DNA from: CAYPTB01 sp964413535
GTDB taxonomy: Bacteria > Planctomycetota > UBA1135 > GCA-002686595
Direction: 5' to 3'
Assembly (NCBI GenBank): GCA_964413535.1
Contig: CAYPTB010000060.1
Coordinates: forward strand, 57,247 to 121,246
DNA: 64,000 nt
Below the pieces are notes generated by a model. That model worked only from the letters and a program-made list of their open reading frames with translations. It made no database searches and was not told the origin of the DNA. The translations under genes were made by a program, and so were the position numbers. Positions 51,563-59,700 of the stretch are shown here, in pieces. Numbering within the stretch: the first letter of the stretch is position 1; each line of letters starts with the position of its first letter.

Positions 51563-52519
51563 ATGACGACCGTCGTTGCCTACGTCGAACACAGGGACGG
51601 AGCACCGTTTCCATCGGCTCTCGAAGTGCTCGGCGCGGCGCACGCCACCGGCTCGGACGTGATCGCGGTGGTCGCCGGCCCGGGCGCCAAGGAAGCCGCG
51701 GCCAGGCTCGGCGCTCGCGGCGCCAAGCGCGTCGTCGTGCTGACCGGCGCCGACCAACACAGCCCCGATCGACTGGCGCGGGACGTCTCGCGCATCGTCG
51801 GTGAGCAGCACGCTCAGGCCTTCGTCGCCGCGGCGACGTCGACCGGACGCGACCTGACGCCGCGCGTCGCGGCTCATCTGGATTCGACGCTGTTCAGCGA
51901 CTGCACGAGCTTCCGACGCGAAGGCGATTCCCTCACGGTCGTTCGGCCGTGGTTGGCGGGAAAGCTGATCGCCACGGGAAGATCGAAGTCGGCGGTCACT
52001 TGCGCGACGCTGCGGCGCAACACCTTCGAACCGGTCGAGACGAACGGGACCGCCGAGATCGTCGAGACCGCGGCCTCGACGGAGTTGCTGGCGGTCCTGA
52101 AGGAGATCGGCGCGAGCTCCGCCGGCAAGCTCGACGTCAGCGAGGCCCCGGTCGTCATCTCCGGCGGACGCGGGCTGAAGGCGCCCGAGCACTTCGCGTT
52201 GCTCGAGGACTTGGCCGCCGCCTTCGGCAATGCCGCCGTCGGCGCCAGCCGAGCGGTCGTCGACGCGGGCTGGCGCCCCCACTCGGAGCAAGTGGGCCAG
52301 ACGGGCAAGACCGTCTCCCCGCAGCTCTACATCGCCGTAGGCATTTCGGGGGCCATCCAGCACCTGGCAGGCATGAAGACGTCCAAGGTGATCGTCGCGA
52401 TCAACAAGGACGCCGACGCTCCCATCTTCAAGGTTGCCGACTTCGGGATCGTCGGCGACGCGTTCGAGATCCTGCCGTTGCTGACGAAAGCGGTCCGCAC
52501 CCTTCGGGCAGCGGGTTGA
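51563..52519 (+). CDS. etfA: Electron transfer flavoprotein alpha subunit
   Basis: A 318-residue protein. The N-terminal domain is diverged as usual. The FAD-binding C-terminal domain has VISGGRGLKAPEHFALLEDL, AVGASRAVVDAGWRPHSEQ, GQTGKTVSPQLYIAVGISGA and IQHLAGMKTSKVIVAINKD, then ADFGIVGDAFEILPLL, the complete EtfA signature. It pairs with EtfB directly upstream and forms a two-gene unit. No ETF:quinone oxidoreductase gene is visible here. Confidence 0.95.
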   Translation: MTTVVAYVEHRDGAPFPSALEVLGAAHATGSDVIAVVAGPGAKEAAARLGARGAKRVVVLTGADQHSPDRLARDVSRIVGEQHAQAFVAAATSTGRDLTPRVAAHLDSTLFSDCTSFRREGDSLTVVRPWLAGKLIATGRSKSAVTCATLRRNTFEPVETNGTAEIVETAASTELLAVLKEIGASSAGKLDVSEAPVVISGGRGLKAPEHFALLEDLAAAFGNAAVGASRAVVDAGWRPHSEQVGQTGKTVSPQLYIAVGISGAIQHLAGMKTSKVIVAINKDADAPIFKVADFGIVGDAFEILPLLTKAVRTLRAAG

Positions 52520-52553
52520 GTATCCCGGATCTGCCGCACTCGCCGCTCGACGC

Positions 52554-53885
52554 ATGAACGTCGGACGACTCCTTCCGATCGTCTGCATCGTCTCGGCCTG
52601 CTCCTCGGACGCGAACCGCGCCGAGCAAGGCCTCCAGAAGGTCCTGCTCGCGGTCATCGACGCCACGCACGCGGCCCACCTGTCGTGCTACGGGAACTCC
52701 GTGCGGACGACGCCCGTGATCGACGAGCTCGCGGACGAGGCCGTGCGCTTCTCCAGGGCCTTCTCCAACAACACCTGGACCCTGGCTTCCACCGCGTCGC
52801 TCCTGACAGGGCAGCTCCAGGAAACGCACGGGGCGGTGACGAACCGGCATCGCTTGCCCGATGCCGCGAGCACGGCGGCGGAGATCTTCGCCGACGCGGG
52901 TTGGAAGACGGCCGCCTTCGTCCAGATGGGCTTCGCTTCCCAGCAGTTCGGCATGGGGCAGGGATTCGACGAGTTCGTCTACTACGGCAGCTCGGACGAG
53001 GCCAAGGCGAGCCGCGTCGTCCCGGAGGCCGCTGAATGGATCGAGAGCTCCGCGGACGCGCCCTGGTTCGTCTACTTGCATCTGAGGCGCCCCCACTCGC
53101 CGTACCGCCCGAACGCGCGGACCCTCGAGCGCCTCGACCCCGACTGTCCGCTCTCCGACGGCTCGCGCAACGAAGAGCTCGCGTCCGCCGATCAGTTCTC
53201 CCCGCGCGAGCTCCCCGAGGAAGAGCTCGATCACCTGCGTCACCTGTACGAGGGCAACCTCTCGATGGCCGATTCGCTCCTGAAGCCGATCGTCGGGAGG
53301 GCGCGCAAGCAAGGCGCCCTCGTCGTCGTGACGTCGGACCACGGCGAGGCCCTCGGACGGCGCGGAGTGTTCGGCCATGGCCCGTACTTGAGCGCCGAGA
53401 ACATCGACGTCCCGCTCGTCTTCTGGTGGCCGGACGCCACTCCGCGTGTCGACGACGGTCCCGCGTGCACGGTGGACGTCCTCCCGACCCTCCTCGAGCT
53501 GTGCGGAATCGACCCGCCCCCGGGCGTTCGCTTCGACGGACGCTCGCTCGCCGGCAGGCTGCTCGGACGGTCGGGATCCGAAGACGTCCCCGTGATGATC
53601 TCGGCTCGCTTCAACCGCGGCGTCGAGTCGCGCGTGGGTGTCGTCGAGGGGGACTGGAAGCTCGTCTACCTCGCGCCGGACCAGGTTCACCTCTACGACC
53701 GCCGGGAGGATCCCGGCGAAACGGTCGATCGCGCGCCCGATCGAGCGGACGTCGTCCAGCGCCTGATGCCGATCGCGGCCCGCTGGCGCGAGGCCCATGC
53801 GGACCTCGTGGATCGCGGCATCTTGCTGGAAGAGATCGATCCGGCGCTCCAGGCCGATCTGCAGGCGCTCGGCTATGCCGAGTGA
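52554..53885 (+). CDS. Sulfatase-superfamily lipoprotein lacking the formylglycine motif
   Basis: A 443-residue alkaline-phosphatase-superfamily protein. A short N-terminal lipoprotein signal ends at VSAC. The fold landmarks are present: LLAVIDATHAAHLSCYGNS (first metal aspartate), PVIDELADEAVRFSRAF, WTLASTASLLTGQLQETHG, TSDHGEALGRRGVFGHG (metal Asp/His) and PLVFWWPD. The C/S-x-P-x-R signature that yields formylglycine is replaced by ASTASLLTG, so the nucleophile would be Thr or Ser. It may be a phosphodiesterase, phosphotransferase or inactive. It starts 34 nt after etfA and ends 7 nt from the convergent thioesterase gene. Confidence 0.8.
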   Translation: MNVGRLLPIVCIVSACSSDANRAEQGLQKVLLAVIDATHAAHLSCYGNSVRTTPVIDELADEAVRFSRAFSNNTWTLASTASLLTGQLQETHGAVTNRHRLPDAASTAAEIFADAGWKTAAFVQMGFASQQFGMGQGFDEFVYYGSSDEAKASRVVPEAAEWIESSADAPWFVYLHLRRPHSPYRPNARTLERLDPDCPLSDGSRNEELASADQFSPRELPEEELDHLRHLYEGNLSMADSLLKPIVGRARKQGALVVVTSDHGEALGRRGVFGHGPYLSAENIDVPLVFWWPDATPRVDDGPACTVDVLPTLLELCGIDPPPGVRFDGRSLAGRLLGRSGSEDVPVMISARFNRGVESRVGVVEGDWKLVYLAPDQVHLYDRREDPGETVDRAPDRADVVQRLMPIAARWREAHADLVDRGILLEEIDPALQADLQALGYAE

Positions 53886-53891
53886 AGCACG

Positions 53892-54362
53892 CTACCAGCG
53901 GTGGTAGGCCGGGTGGCCTTCCCTCACCGCCACGAACGTCCCGCGGCAGGTCGCCGTCACCTCTCCAGCGGCCTCGAGCGTTCCCTCGACGACCGCGCGC
54001 CTCTCGCTCGACTCGACCACGCGCGCGCGCAGGAGCAAGGGTCCGTTCGTCGGCGTGGGGCGCAGGAGCTTCACGTGGTACTCGGCCGTGACCGTGCAGG
54101 GCGGGACGTCCGCGTTCTGCGCTCCCATGAGGTGCCACGCCGCGGTCCAGTTGCAGTGACAGTCGAGCAGCGCCCCGCAGATCCCGCCGTTCAGCATGTT
54201 GTCGAACGCTTCGTGGTGCGGCTCGGGCCGCCACTTGCACACAACCTCGTCGCCCCGGACGAAGCTCTTGATGCGCAGTCCTTTGTCGTTGGACGGTCCG
54301 CAGCCGAAGCACCGATTGCGCGGCGCGAAGCGATCTTGGAGGCTCTGTTCCCTCTGTTCCAT
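53892..54362 (-). CDS. Hotdog-fold thioesterase (PaaI/THEM4-like)
   Basis: A 156-residue protein. NRCFGCGPSNDKGLRI is the N-terminal cysteine-bearing segment common in THEM4/PaaI-like proteins. FDNMLNGGICGALLDCHCNWTA holds the hotdog helix with the usual HxGxxxxLxD pattern modified to NGGICGALLD. Later strands read TVTAEYHVKLLRPTPTNGPL and VEGTLEAAGEVTATCRGTFV. The family hydrolyses acyl-CoA thioesters. The conserved catalytic His position is Asn here. Convergent with the sulfatase-like gene. Confidence 0.82.
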   Translation of the reverse strand: MEQREQSLQDRFAPRNRCFGCGPSNDKGLRIKSFVRGDEVVCKWRPEPHHEAFDNMLNGGICGALLDCHCNWTAAWHLMGAQNADVPPCTVTAEYHVKLLRPTPTNGPLLLRARVVESSERRAVVEGTLEAAGEVTATCRGTFVAVREGHPAYHRW

Positions 54363-54617
54363 GGGAGGTCAGATTACGCGACCGTGGGGGGCTTTCCTCC
54401 GAGGCCCCGCGCACCGAGCGCGCGAACTTGCCGCACTCGCCCCGCCCCGGGGGGACGTCCACGCCTGGTCCTCGAGCTGCTTTCAGGATGGGACGTCGGG
54501 GCAGTCGAGATGGAGCTCGCCGTTCGGGTCCGCGGCGGGAGCCCGTTCGCCCGAGAGCGCGAATCGATCGATCCGTCCCTCTCGGGCAGGGCGCAGGGGC
54601 GCGTGGTGCTTGGCCGA

Positions 54618-54639
54618 TATAGTATGGGGGACCATACTA
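54618..54639 (+). promoter_or_regulatory. Palindromic operator with G-tract overlapping a -10-like box
   Basis: TAGTATGG (54620-54627) and CCATACTA (54632-54639) form a perfect 8-bp inverted repeat around GGGA. A G/C tract flanked by such arms is the known operator style of RcnR/FrmR/CsoR-family repressors. It overlaps TATAGT (54618-54623), a five-of-six match to a -10 box, and ends 5 nt before the repressor start codon, so binding would block transcription of the repressor-exporter operon. Confidence 0.8.
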
Positions 54640-54644
54640 CTGCC

Positions 54645-54929
54645 ATGGCTCACATCCAACGCGACCGGAAGAAGCTCGTTGCGCGCGTCAACCGCATGAT
54701 CGGCCAGCTCGAAGCGGTCCGCTCCCTGCTCGAGCAGGAGGGCAACGACGACGAGCACTGCTACGAGGTGATGCGTCAGTTGGCGTCGATCAAGGGAGCC
54801 CAGCGCGGCCTGATGGCTGCCTACTTCGAGGGCTTCGTCACGGACCACATGGAGAGCGCGGCGCGGCGCGGAACGCTCGTCGAGTTCGCGGACGAATTGC
54901 TCGAAGTGGTGCGTTCCTTCCAGAACTGA
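54645..54929 (+). CDS. CsoR/RcnR/FrmR-family (DUF156) metal-responsive repressor
   Basis: A 94-residue all-helical protein of normal size. MAHIQRDRKKLVARVNRMIG aligns without gaps to RcnR/FrmR starts; His3 and a Cys at about 35 (DEHCYEVMRQL) keep the W/X positions of the metal fingerprint. In the helix GLMAAYFEGFVTDHM, the residue at the RcnR His60 position is Phe, while His64 is kept. The ATG at 54645 is preferred to an in-frame ATG inside the palindrome. It lies 2 nt before the CDF exporter gene, so it most likely represses both and releases DNA on metal (or aldehyde) binding. Confidence 0.88.
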   Translation: MAHIQRDRKKLVARVNRMIGQLEAVRSLLEQEGNDDEHCYEVMRQLASIKGAQRGLMAAYFEGFVTDHMESAARRGTLVEFADELLEVVRSFQN

Positions 54930-54931
54930 AC

Positions 54932-55918
54932 ATGCAGCACCGAGGAAACTCCTGCGAGCACCCCCACCGACCCCTGGTCGGCGGCGCCAGCGGGCACGAT
55001 CACGCCCACCACCATGCGGGCGAGGACCACGGACACTCGCACGCTCCGGGGGCCTTCCATCGACCGGAGCAGCGCCGCGCGCTCGTCCTGTGCATCGCGC
55101 TCACGACCACCATGATGGTGATCGAGATCGTCGGCGGCGTGTGGACGAAGAGCCTCATGCTGCTCTCGGACGCTGCCCACATGCTGTCGCACTCGGCCGC
55201 GCTGCTCGTCAGCTACGTCGCCATACGCCTCGCGCAGCGGCAGTACATGGACCGCTCGCACTTCGGGCTGTATCGAACGGAGATCCTGGGAGCGCTCCTC
55301 AACGGGATCGGCATCCTCGCGTTCACGGTCTGGATCGGCTGGGAGGCGATCTCGCGCTTCTACCATCCCGAGCAGGTCCAAGGCGGCGAGATGACGGCGA
55401 TCGCGGCGCTCGGACTGGCGGTGAACGTCGCCACCGCCGTGATCCTGTCCCGGGCCGGGACCGAGGACCTCAACACGCGCAGCGCCTTCCTGCACATGTT
55501 GAGCGACACGCTGTCGTCCGTCGCGATCCTGATCGGCGGGCTCGTCCTGTGGGCGACCGGCTACACCTGGATCGACCCGACCCTGAGCCTGCTCGTGGCT
55601 CTGGTCATCCTCATCTGGAGCTATCGCTTGCTCAAGGAGTCGTGCGCGATCTTGCTCGAGTTGGCGCCCAAGGGCCGCGAGCCGGAAACCGTGCGCAGAG
55701 CCGTCCTGGACGCCTGTCCGCGCGCCCTCGACCTGCACGACCTCCACGTCTGGGAGATCACGACCGGCTACGTGTGCCTCACCGCGCACGTCGTGACGCC
55801 CGACATCCCCGTCTCGCAAACGGGCGACCTGATGGACGAGATCACGTCGTTCCTACGCGAGCGCTTCCACATCACCCACGTGACGCTGCAGCTCGAGAGC
55901 AAGGCGGCCAACGCCTAG
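54932..55918 (+). CDS. Cation diffusion facilitator metal exporter (DmeF/CzcD-like)
   Basis: A 328-residue antiporter. A His-rich N-terminus (HDHAHHHAGEDHGHSHAPG) precedes six membrane helices in about 45-250. TM2 reads LMLLSDAAHMLSHSAALL: the usual HxxxD metal pair is HxxxH here. TM5 keeps HMLSDTLSSVA. The cytoplasmic C-terminal domain has LHDLHVWEITTGYVCLTAHVV. Such proteins export Zn, Co, Ni or Cd using the proton gradient. It is encoded 2 nt after the DUF156 repressor, the dmeRF arrangement. Metal identity cannot be settled from sequence. Confidence 0.92.
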   Translation: MQHRGNSCEHPHRPLVGGASGHDHAHHHAGEDHGHSHAPGAFHRPEQRRALVLCIALTTTMMVIEIVGGVWTKSLMLLSDAAHMLSHSAALLVSYVAIRLAQRQYMDRSHFGLYRTEILGALLNGIGILAFTVWIGWEAISRFYHPEQVQGGEMTAIAALGLAVNVATAVILSRAGTEDLNTRSAFLHMLSDTLSSVAILIGGLVLWATGYTWIDPTLSLLVALVILIWSYRLLKESCAILLELAPKGREPETVRRAVLDACPRALDLHDLHVWEITTGYVCLTAHVVTPDIPVSQTGDLMDEITSFLRERFHITHVTLQLESKAANA

Positions 55919-55926
55919 CGAAGAGG

Positions 55927-56002
55927 TGGTGGGCCACACTGGACTTGAACCAGTAACTTCCACGCTGTGAACATGGCACTCTGCCAATTGAGTTAGTGGC
56001 CC
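55927..56002 (-). tRNA. tRNA-Val (anticodon CAC)
   Basis: A complete cloverleaf on the minus strand: acceptor GGGCCAC/GTGGCCC, D-arm CTC...GAG, anticodon stem CCATG/CGTGG with loop TTCACAG (anticodon CAC, reading GUG), T-arm ACTGG-TTCAAGT-CCAGT. The discriminator A is followed by an encoded CCA (55929-55927). It ends 9 nt from the convergent CDF gene. Confidence 0.94.
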
Positions 56003-56163
56003 GTGGGAGGGGAACTGTAGGGGCGACGGCGCGGTCCGGCAAGGTCCCGGCACGCAGCCTTCCCGCGGCGCGAAGAGTCCCGATCCAAACGACGGCTCGG
56101 CGCTTCGGGACGAGGCCGTGGCCGGCCCGAGAGTCGTCGGCGGTACCGGAATCCCGGCTCCGG

Positions 56164-56865
56164 CTAACGACCGAGCTCGCGCTCCAGCTCATCGCGGAGT
56201 CGCAGGGCGCCGCGACGCAGGATCATTCGTACGGCGTCCTCGCTCCGCCCGCCCATTCGCTCACCTGCCTCGCGCAGGGACAGGCCCTCGAAGTAGACGA
56301 GCTGGATCGCTGTCCGCGGGAGCTCCGAGAGTCCGGCCAGGTGCTCGTGGAGGATTTTCGACTCTTCGTTCTGCTGGATGATGTGCGTGGCCGAGGGGTC
56401 TGGCGAGATCGGATCCTGGAACGGGCGTGCACCCGGGCCACTGCTGCGGATCTCGTCCGCGCGCTCGCGCGAGACGTCGCGCTTGGCCGCGGCATGGAAC
56501 TCGGCCTTGTCGCGGATCTTGTTCAGCAGGATCTGGGTGAGCCAGTTCAGGAAGGAGCTCTCTCCGCGATACTGGTAGCGTCCGAAATCCCGCACGGCTT
56601 CGCGGAACGTGGTCTGGGCGAGGTCTTCGGGGTCCTCTCGCATGCGCAGACGAGCCCCGATGCGCCGGCGCGCGAGCTCGACGACCCGGTCCCGGTAGCG
56701 CCCGAAGAGCACGTCGAGTGCGCGGCCCTGTCCTGCGTGGGCTCGACGCACGAGTTCGCTCTCGTGCTCCGCTCGAGAGAGTGCGACCTCCGGTGACCGG
56801 TCGGAAGCGAAGCGCGGGCACGACGCCTCGTCTTCGGTAACGCAGCTTCGTTGGAATCGCTTCAT
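56164..56865 (-). CDS. ECF-type RNA polymerase sigma factor
   Basis: A 233-residue sigma-70 family protein. Region 2 at about 45-125 (LFGRYRDRVVELARRRIGAR, EDPEDLAQTTFREAVRDFGR, SSFLNWLTQILLNKIRDKAE). Region 4 at about 178-228 (LSELPRTAIQLVYFEGLSLR, EAGERMGGRSEDAVRMILRR). Regions 2 and 4 are joined by a long linker, the arrangement of ECF factors from planctomycetes and myxobacteria. No anti-sigma gene is adjacent; upstream is ligA and downstream a tRNA. ATG at 56865. Confidence 0.85.
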   Translation of the reverse strand: MKRFQRSCVTEDEASCPRFASDRSPEVALSRAEHESELVRRAHAGQGRALDVLFGRYRDRVVELARRRIGARLRMREDPEDLAQTTFREAVRDFGRYQYRGESSFLNWLTQILLNKIRDKAEFHAAAKRDVSRERADEIRSSGPGARPFQDPISPDPSATHIIQQNEESKILHEHLAGLSELPRTAIQLVYFEGLSLREAGERMGGRSEDAVRMILRRGALRLRDELERELGR

Positions 56866-56987
56866 TGGGTTGAGCCCTCCCCCGTCCCGTGCCAGGTCCT
56901 GAAGGAACGCGCGTGAAGCCGTTGGGCCCTATCGCATCCTGCGCAGGCAGTTACCGGATGTCCGGGGGGGCAGAGTTGATCACTGGG

Positions 56988-59102
56988 TCAAGCCGGATCC
57001 GCCCCACCCACCAGGGCGATCAATCCGTCCTCTTCGAGCACTAGAACGCCCAATTCGTCCGCCTTCTTGCGCTTCGATCCGGGCTTCTCCCCCACCACGA
57101 CGTAGTCGGTCTTCGCGCTGACGGACGAGACGACCCGTCCGCCGTTCCTCTCGATCAGCCGTTTGGCTTCGGCTCGCGAGAGGTTGGGCAGCGTGCCGGT
57201 GAGAACGAAGGTCTTGCCGAGGAGAGCTTTCCCGGCATCCGTGGAGCTCGGGTAGCGGATCTCCACGCCGCCCGCGAAGAGGCGCTCGATCAGCGCGCGG
57301 TTCGCCGGCTGTGCGAACCAATCGAGGATGCTCCTCGCCACCTCCGGTCCGATCCCGTCGAGGTGGACGAGCTCGGCTTCGTCGGCCGCCTCGAGCTCTT
57401 CGAGGCTCGCGAAGTGAGCCGCGAGCAGCGCGCTCGTGGCCGGGCCCACGTCTGGGATCGACAGCGCCACGAGGAAACGCGCGAACGGCACCTTGCGGCG
57501 CTCCTCGATCTGCCGCAGCAGGTTGTCGACGCTCTTGTCGCCCCAGCGCTCGAGCTTCCGCAGGCGCTCGCCGTCGAGATGGAAGAGGTCCGCGGGCGAG
57601 GACACGAGCCCCTCCGCGATCAGTTGCCGGATCAGCTTCTCCCCCAGCCGATCGATCTCGAAAGCCGCGCGGCCGGCGAGCTGCGCGATGCGTCCCACTT
57701 GCTGCGGCAAGCAGCCGGTGCCGTTCGTGCAGAGCCAGTACTTGCCGAGCCGCGTCGTCTCCTTCCCGCACGCCGGACAGCGCTCGGGCGCGCGAAAAGG
57801 TTCTGCGTAGCGCCACGTGACTCCGGCTCGGACCTCGCCGTCCTCGAGCAGCTCCTCCGGCAGGCGCGCCGGCCATTCGGCCGGTTGGGCGCCCTCCGCG
57901 GGTTTGGCAACGGCCGTGATCTGGGGGATCACGTCGCCCGCGCGATGGATGAAGACGCTGTCTCCGGGGTGCAGCTTCAGCGCGGCCACGTGGTCGGCGT
58001 TGTGCAGCGTCGCGTGGCGCACGACGACCCCTCCCACCTCGACCGGCTCGACGTGCGCGCGGGGAGTGAGTCGTCCGTTCGGTCCGACCTGGACCTCGAT
58101 CGCGATCAGTGTCGTCGCCGCTTCCCGTGCGGCGAACTTGTGGGCGTACTGCCAGCGCACGTGCCGGGACGTGCTGCCGAGCCGCGCGCGCAAGTCCAGG
58201 CGATCGAGCTTGGCCACCACACCGTCCACGTCGAACGGAAGGGAGAACCGGCGCGCTTCGAGGCGCGCGTGATAGTCGACGCAGGCAGCAACGCCCTTCA
58301 CGCGCTCCCAATTGCCTTCGTCCGGCAATCCCCAGTCGCGCAAGGCCTGCGCGATCTCCGTGTAGCGAGCGAACCGCGGCCCCACGACACGCGGCGCATC
58401 CCATGGATAGAACTCCAGCGGGTATCGCGCGACCAGCGCCGGATCCTTGCGCCGCAGGGCTCCAGCGGCCGCGTTGCGGGGGTTGGCCAGGGGCTCCCCG
58501 CCGCCCGCGACGAGTCGTTCGTTGAAACGCGCGAACGCGTCGCGCGCGATGAGCACCTCCCCGCGCACCTCCAGGAGCTCGGGCACCGGCCGCAGCTCCT
58601 CCGACAGGCGCATGGGCAGGTTCCGGACCGTCTTGAGGTTCGCCGTCACGTCCTCTCCGACTCGGCCGTCGCCGCGCGTCAATCCGCGCACGAACCGGCC
58701 TTGGCTGTACAGCAGGGACGCACTGACCCCGTCGAACTTGGGCTCGACCACCCATTCGAGCTCGTCGCCGGATTCGAGGTTCAGGAAGCGCAGGAGCCCT
58801 TCCACGAACTCGCCCACCTCTTGCTCGTCGAAGAGGCTGTCGATCGAGAGCATCGGAACGTCGTGCTCGACGCGGGCAAAGCCCTGGCCCTCGGGCAGCT
58901 GCGCTCCGACGCGGCGAGTCGGGCTGTCGTCGCGCACGAGGTCCGGATGCTCGCGCTCGAGCTCCCGGAGCTCGGCGAACAGCCGGTCGTACTCCGCGTC
59001 CGCGATCTCGGGGCGGCCCTCGACGTAGTACAGCCGATCGTGGTGCAGGATCCGCCGGCAGAGCTCGTCGATCCTCTTCGCCGCAGCCTTCGCCGTCCCC
59101 AT
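56988..59102 (-). CDS. ligA: NAD+-dependent DNA ligase
   Basis: A 704-residue replicative ligase. Domain Ia (YYVEGRPEIADAEYDRLFAE), the AMP-lysine motif VEPKFDGVSASLLY, GDGRVGEDVTANLKTVRNLP, ANPRNAAAGALRRKDP, DGVVAKLDRL and HATLHNADHV are present. The zinc finger (CPAC...C...C), four HhH units and a C-terminal BRCT domain (LLGKTFVLTGTLPNLSRAEA) follow. The ATG at 59102 is chosen over one 13 codons upstream because MGTAKAAAKRIDEL starts the Ia domain. Downstream of the DUF669-like gene on the same strand. Confidence 0.96.
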   Translation of the reverse strand: MGTAKAAAKRIDELCRRILHHDRLYYVEGRPEIADAEYDRLFAELRELEREHPDLVRDDSPTRRVGAQLPEGQGFARVEHDVPMLSIDSLFDEQEVGEFVEGLLRFLNLESGDELEWVVEPKFDGVSASLLYSQGRFVRGLTRGDGRVGEDVTANLKTVRNLPMRLSEELRPVPELLEVRGEVLIARDAFARFNERLVAGGGEPLANPRNAAAGALRRKDPALVARYPLEFYPWDAPRVVGPRFARYTEIAQALRDWGLPDEGNWERVKGVAACVDYHARLEARRFSLPFDVDGVVAKLDRLDLRARLGSTSRHVRWQYAHKFAAREAATTLIAIEVQVGPNGRLTPRAHVEPVEVGGVVVRHATLHNADHVAALKLHPGDSVFIHRAGDVIPQITAVAKPAEGAQPAEWPARLPEELLEDGEVRAGVTWRYAEPFRAPERCPACGKETTRLGKYWLCTNGTGCLPQQVGRIAQLAGRAAFEIDRLGEKLIRQLIAEGLVSSPADLFHLDGERLRKLERWGDKSVDNLLRQIEERRKVPFARFLVALSIPDVGPATSALLAAHFASLEELEAADEAELVHLDGIGPEVARSILDWFAQPANRALIERLFAGGVEIRYPSSTDAGKALLGKTFVLTGTLPNLSRAEAKRLIERNGGRVVSSVSAKTDYVVVGEKPGSKRKKADELGVLVLEEDGLIALVGGADPA

Positions 59103-59186
59103 GGTCGCACTCGGTCGCGTTCGGTCCGACGCCGCTCGCACTGCCGCGGCTGCTCGGGGGGAAGTATAGCCCCGCGCCCTCGCGGA

Positions 59187-59621
59187 TCAGGCCCCGTTGC
59201 GCGGAGCATCCCACGGCGCGGGCTCTTCGTCGGCCGACTCGTAGCCGAGGAACGGAACGCGCGGGCGGATCTGGCGCGTCCCCGAGATCGGATCCTCGCG
59301 CTCCTCGTAGTGGATCTGCACGAACGCGCGGCGCTGGAGCAGGTCGCTGAGCTCCACGTCCACGACGCCGTCGGTGTCGAAGCCCAACTTCGACAGCACG
59401 TGCTTCGCTCGACGCATCCCGCGCTCCGACCAAGAGAAGCCGTCCCAGGCCGCCGTGCGTCCGGCGTGCTCGCCGTTCTCCACCGTGAGTCGGTAGGACC
59501 AGCGCGGACTTCCTTCTCGCGTGACGCCTTCGCGCACCTCGGTGACGCGACACAGATAGGTTCCCTCGGGAACGGACACGAAGTTCTCCACGTCCTCGAC
59601 GCCGCTGAAATCGATCCGCAC
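59187..59621 (-). CDS. DUF669-like protein (phage-type family)
   Basis: A 144-residue soluble protein. It starts RIDFSGVEDVENFVSVPEGT, followed by YLCRVTEVREGVTREGSPRW, LTVENGEHAGRTAAWDGFSW and AKHVLSKLGFD. This is the pattern of DUF669 proteins, which are mostly found in phages and next to recombination or replication genes. GTG start at 59621 with a strong GGGAGGT Shine-Dalgarno. It sits 84 nt upstream of ligA on the same strand; no other phage gene is near. Function is unknown; a role with DNA ligase is only suggested by position. Confidence 0.65.
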   Translation of the reverse strand: MRIDFSGVEDVENFVSVPEGTYLCRVTEVREGVTREGSPRWSYRLTVENGEHAGRTAAWDGFSWSERGMRRAKHVLSKLGFDTDGVVDVELSDLLQRRAFVQIHYEEREDPISGTRQIRPRVPFLGYESADEEPAPWDAPRNGA

Positions 59622-59700
59622 GGTACACCTCCCTTTCCGGAGCTTCTGACGCGAGGTGGACGCGCGACCCGAGCAGCGGTTTCCGATCCGAACGAGAGAA

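Noticed and set aside
56980..59628. 882-codon frame overlapping ligA on the same strand
   Set aside because: Out-of-frame shadow of ligA; low-complexity Arg/Gly/Pro composition with no motif.
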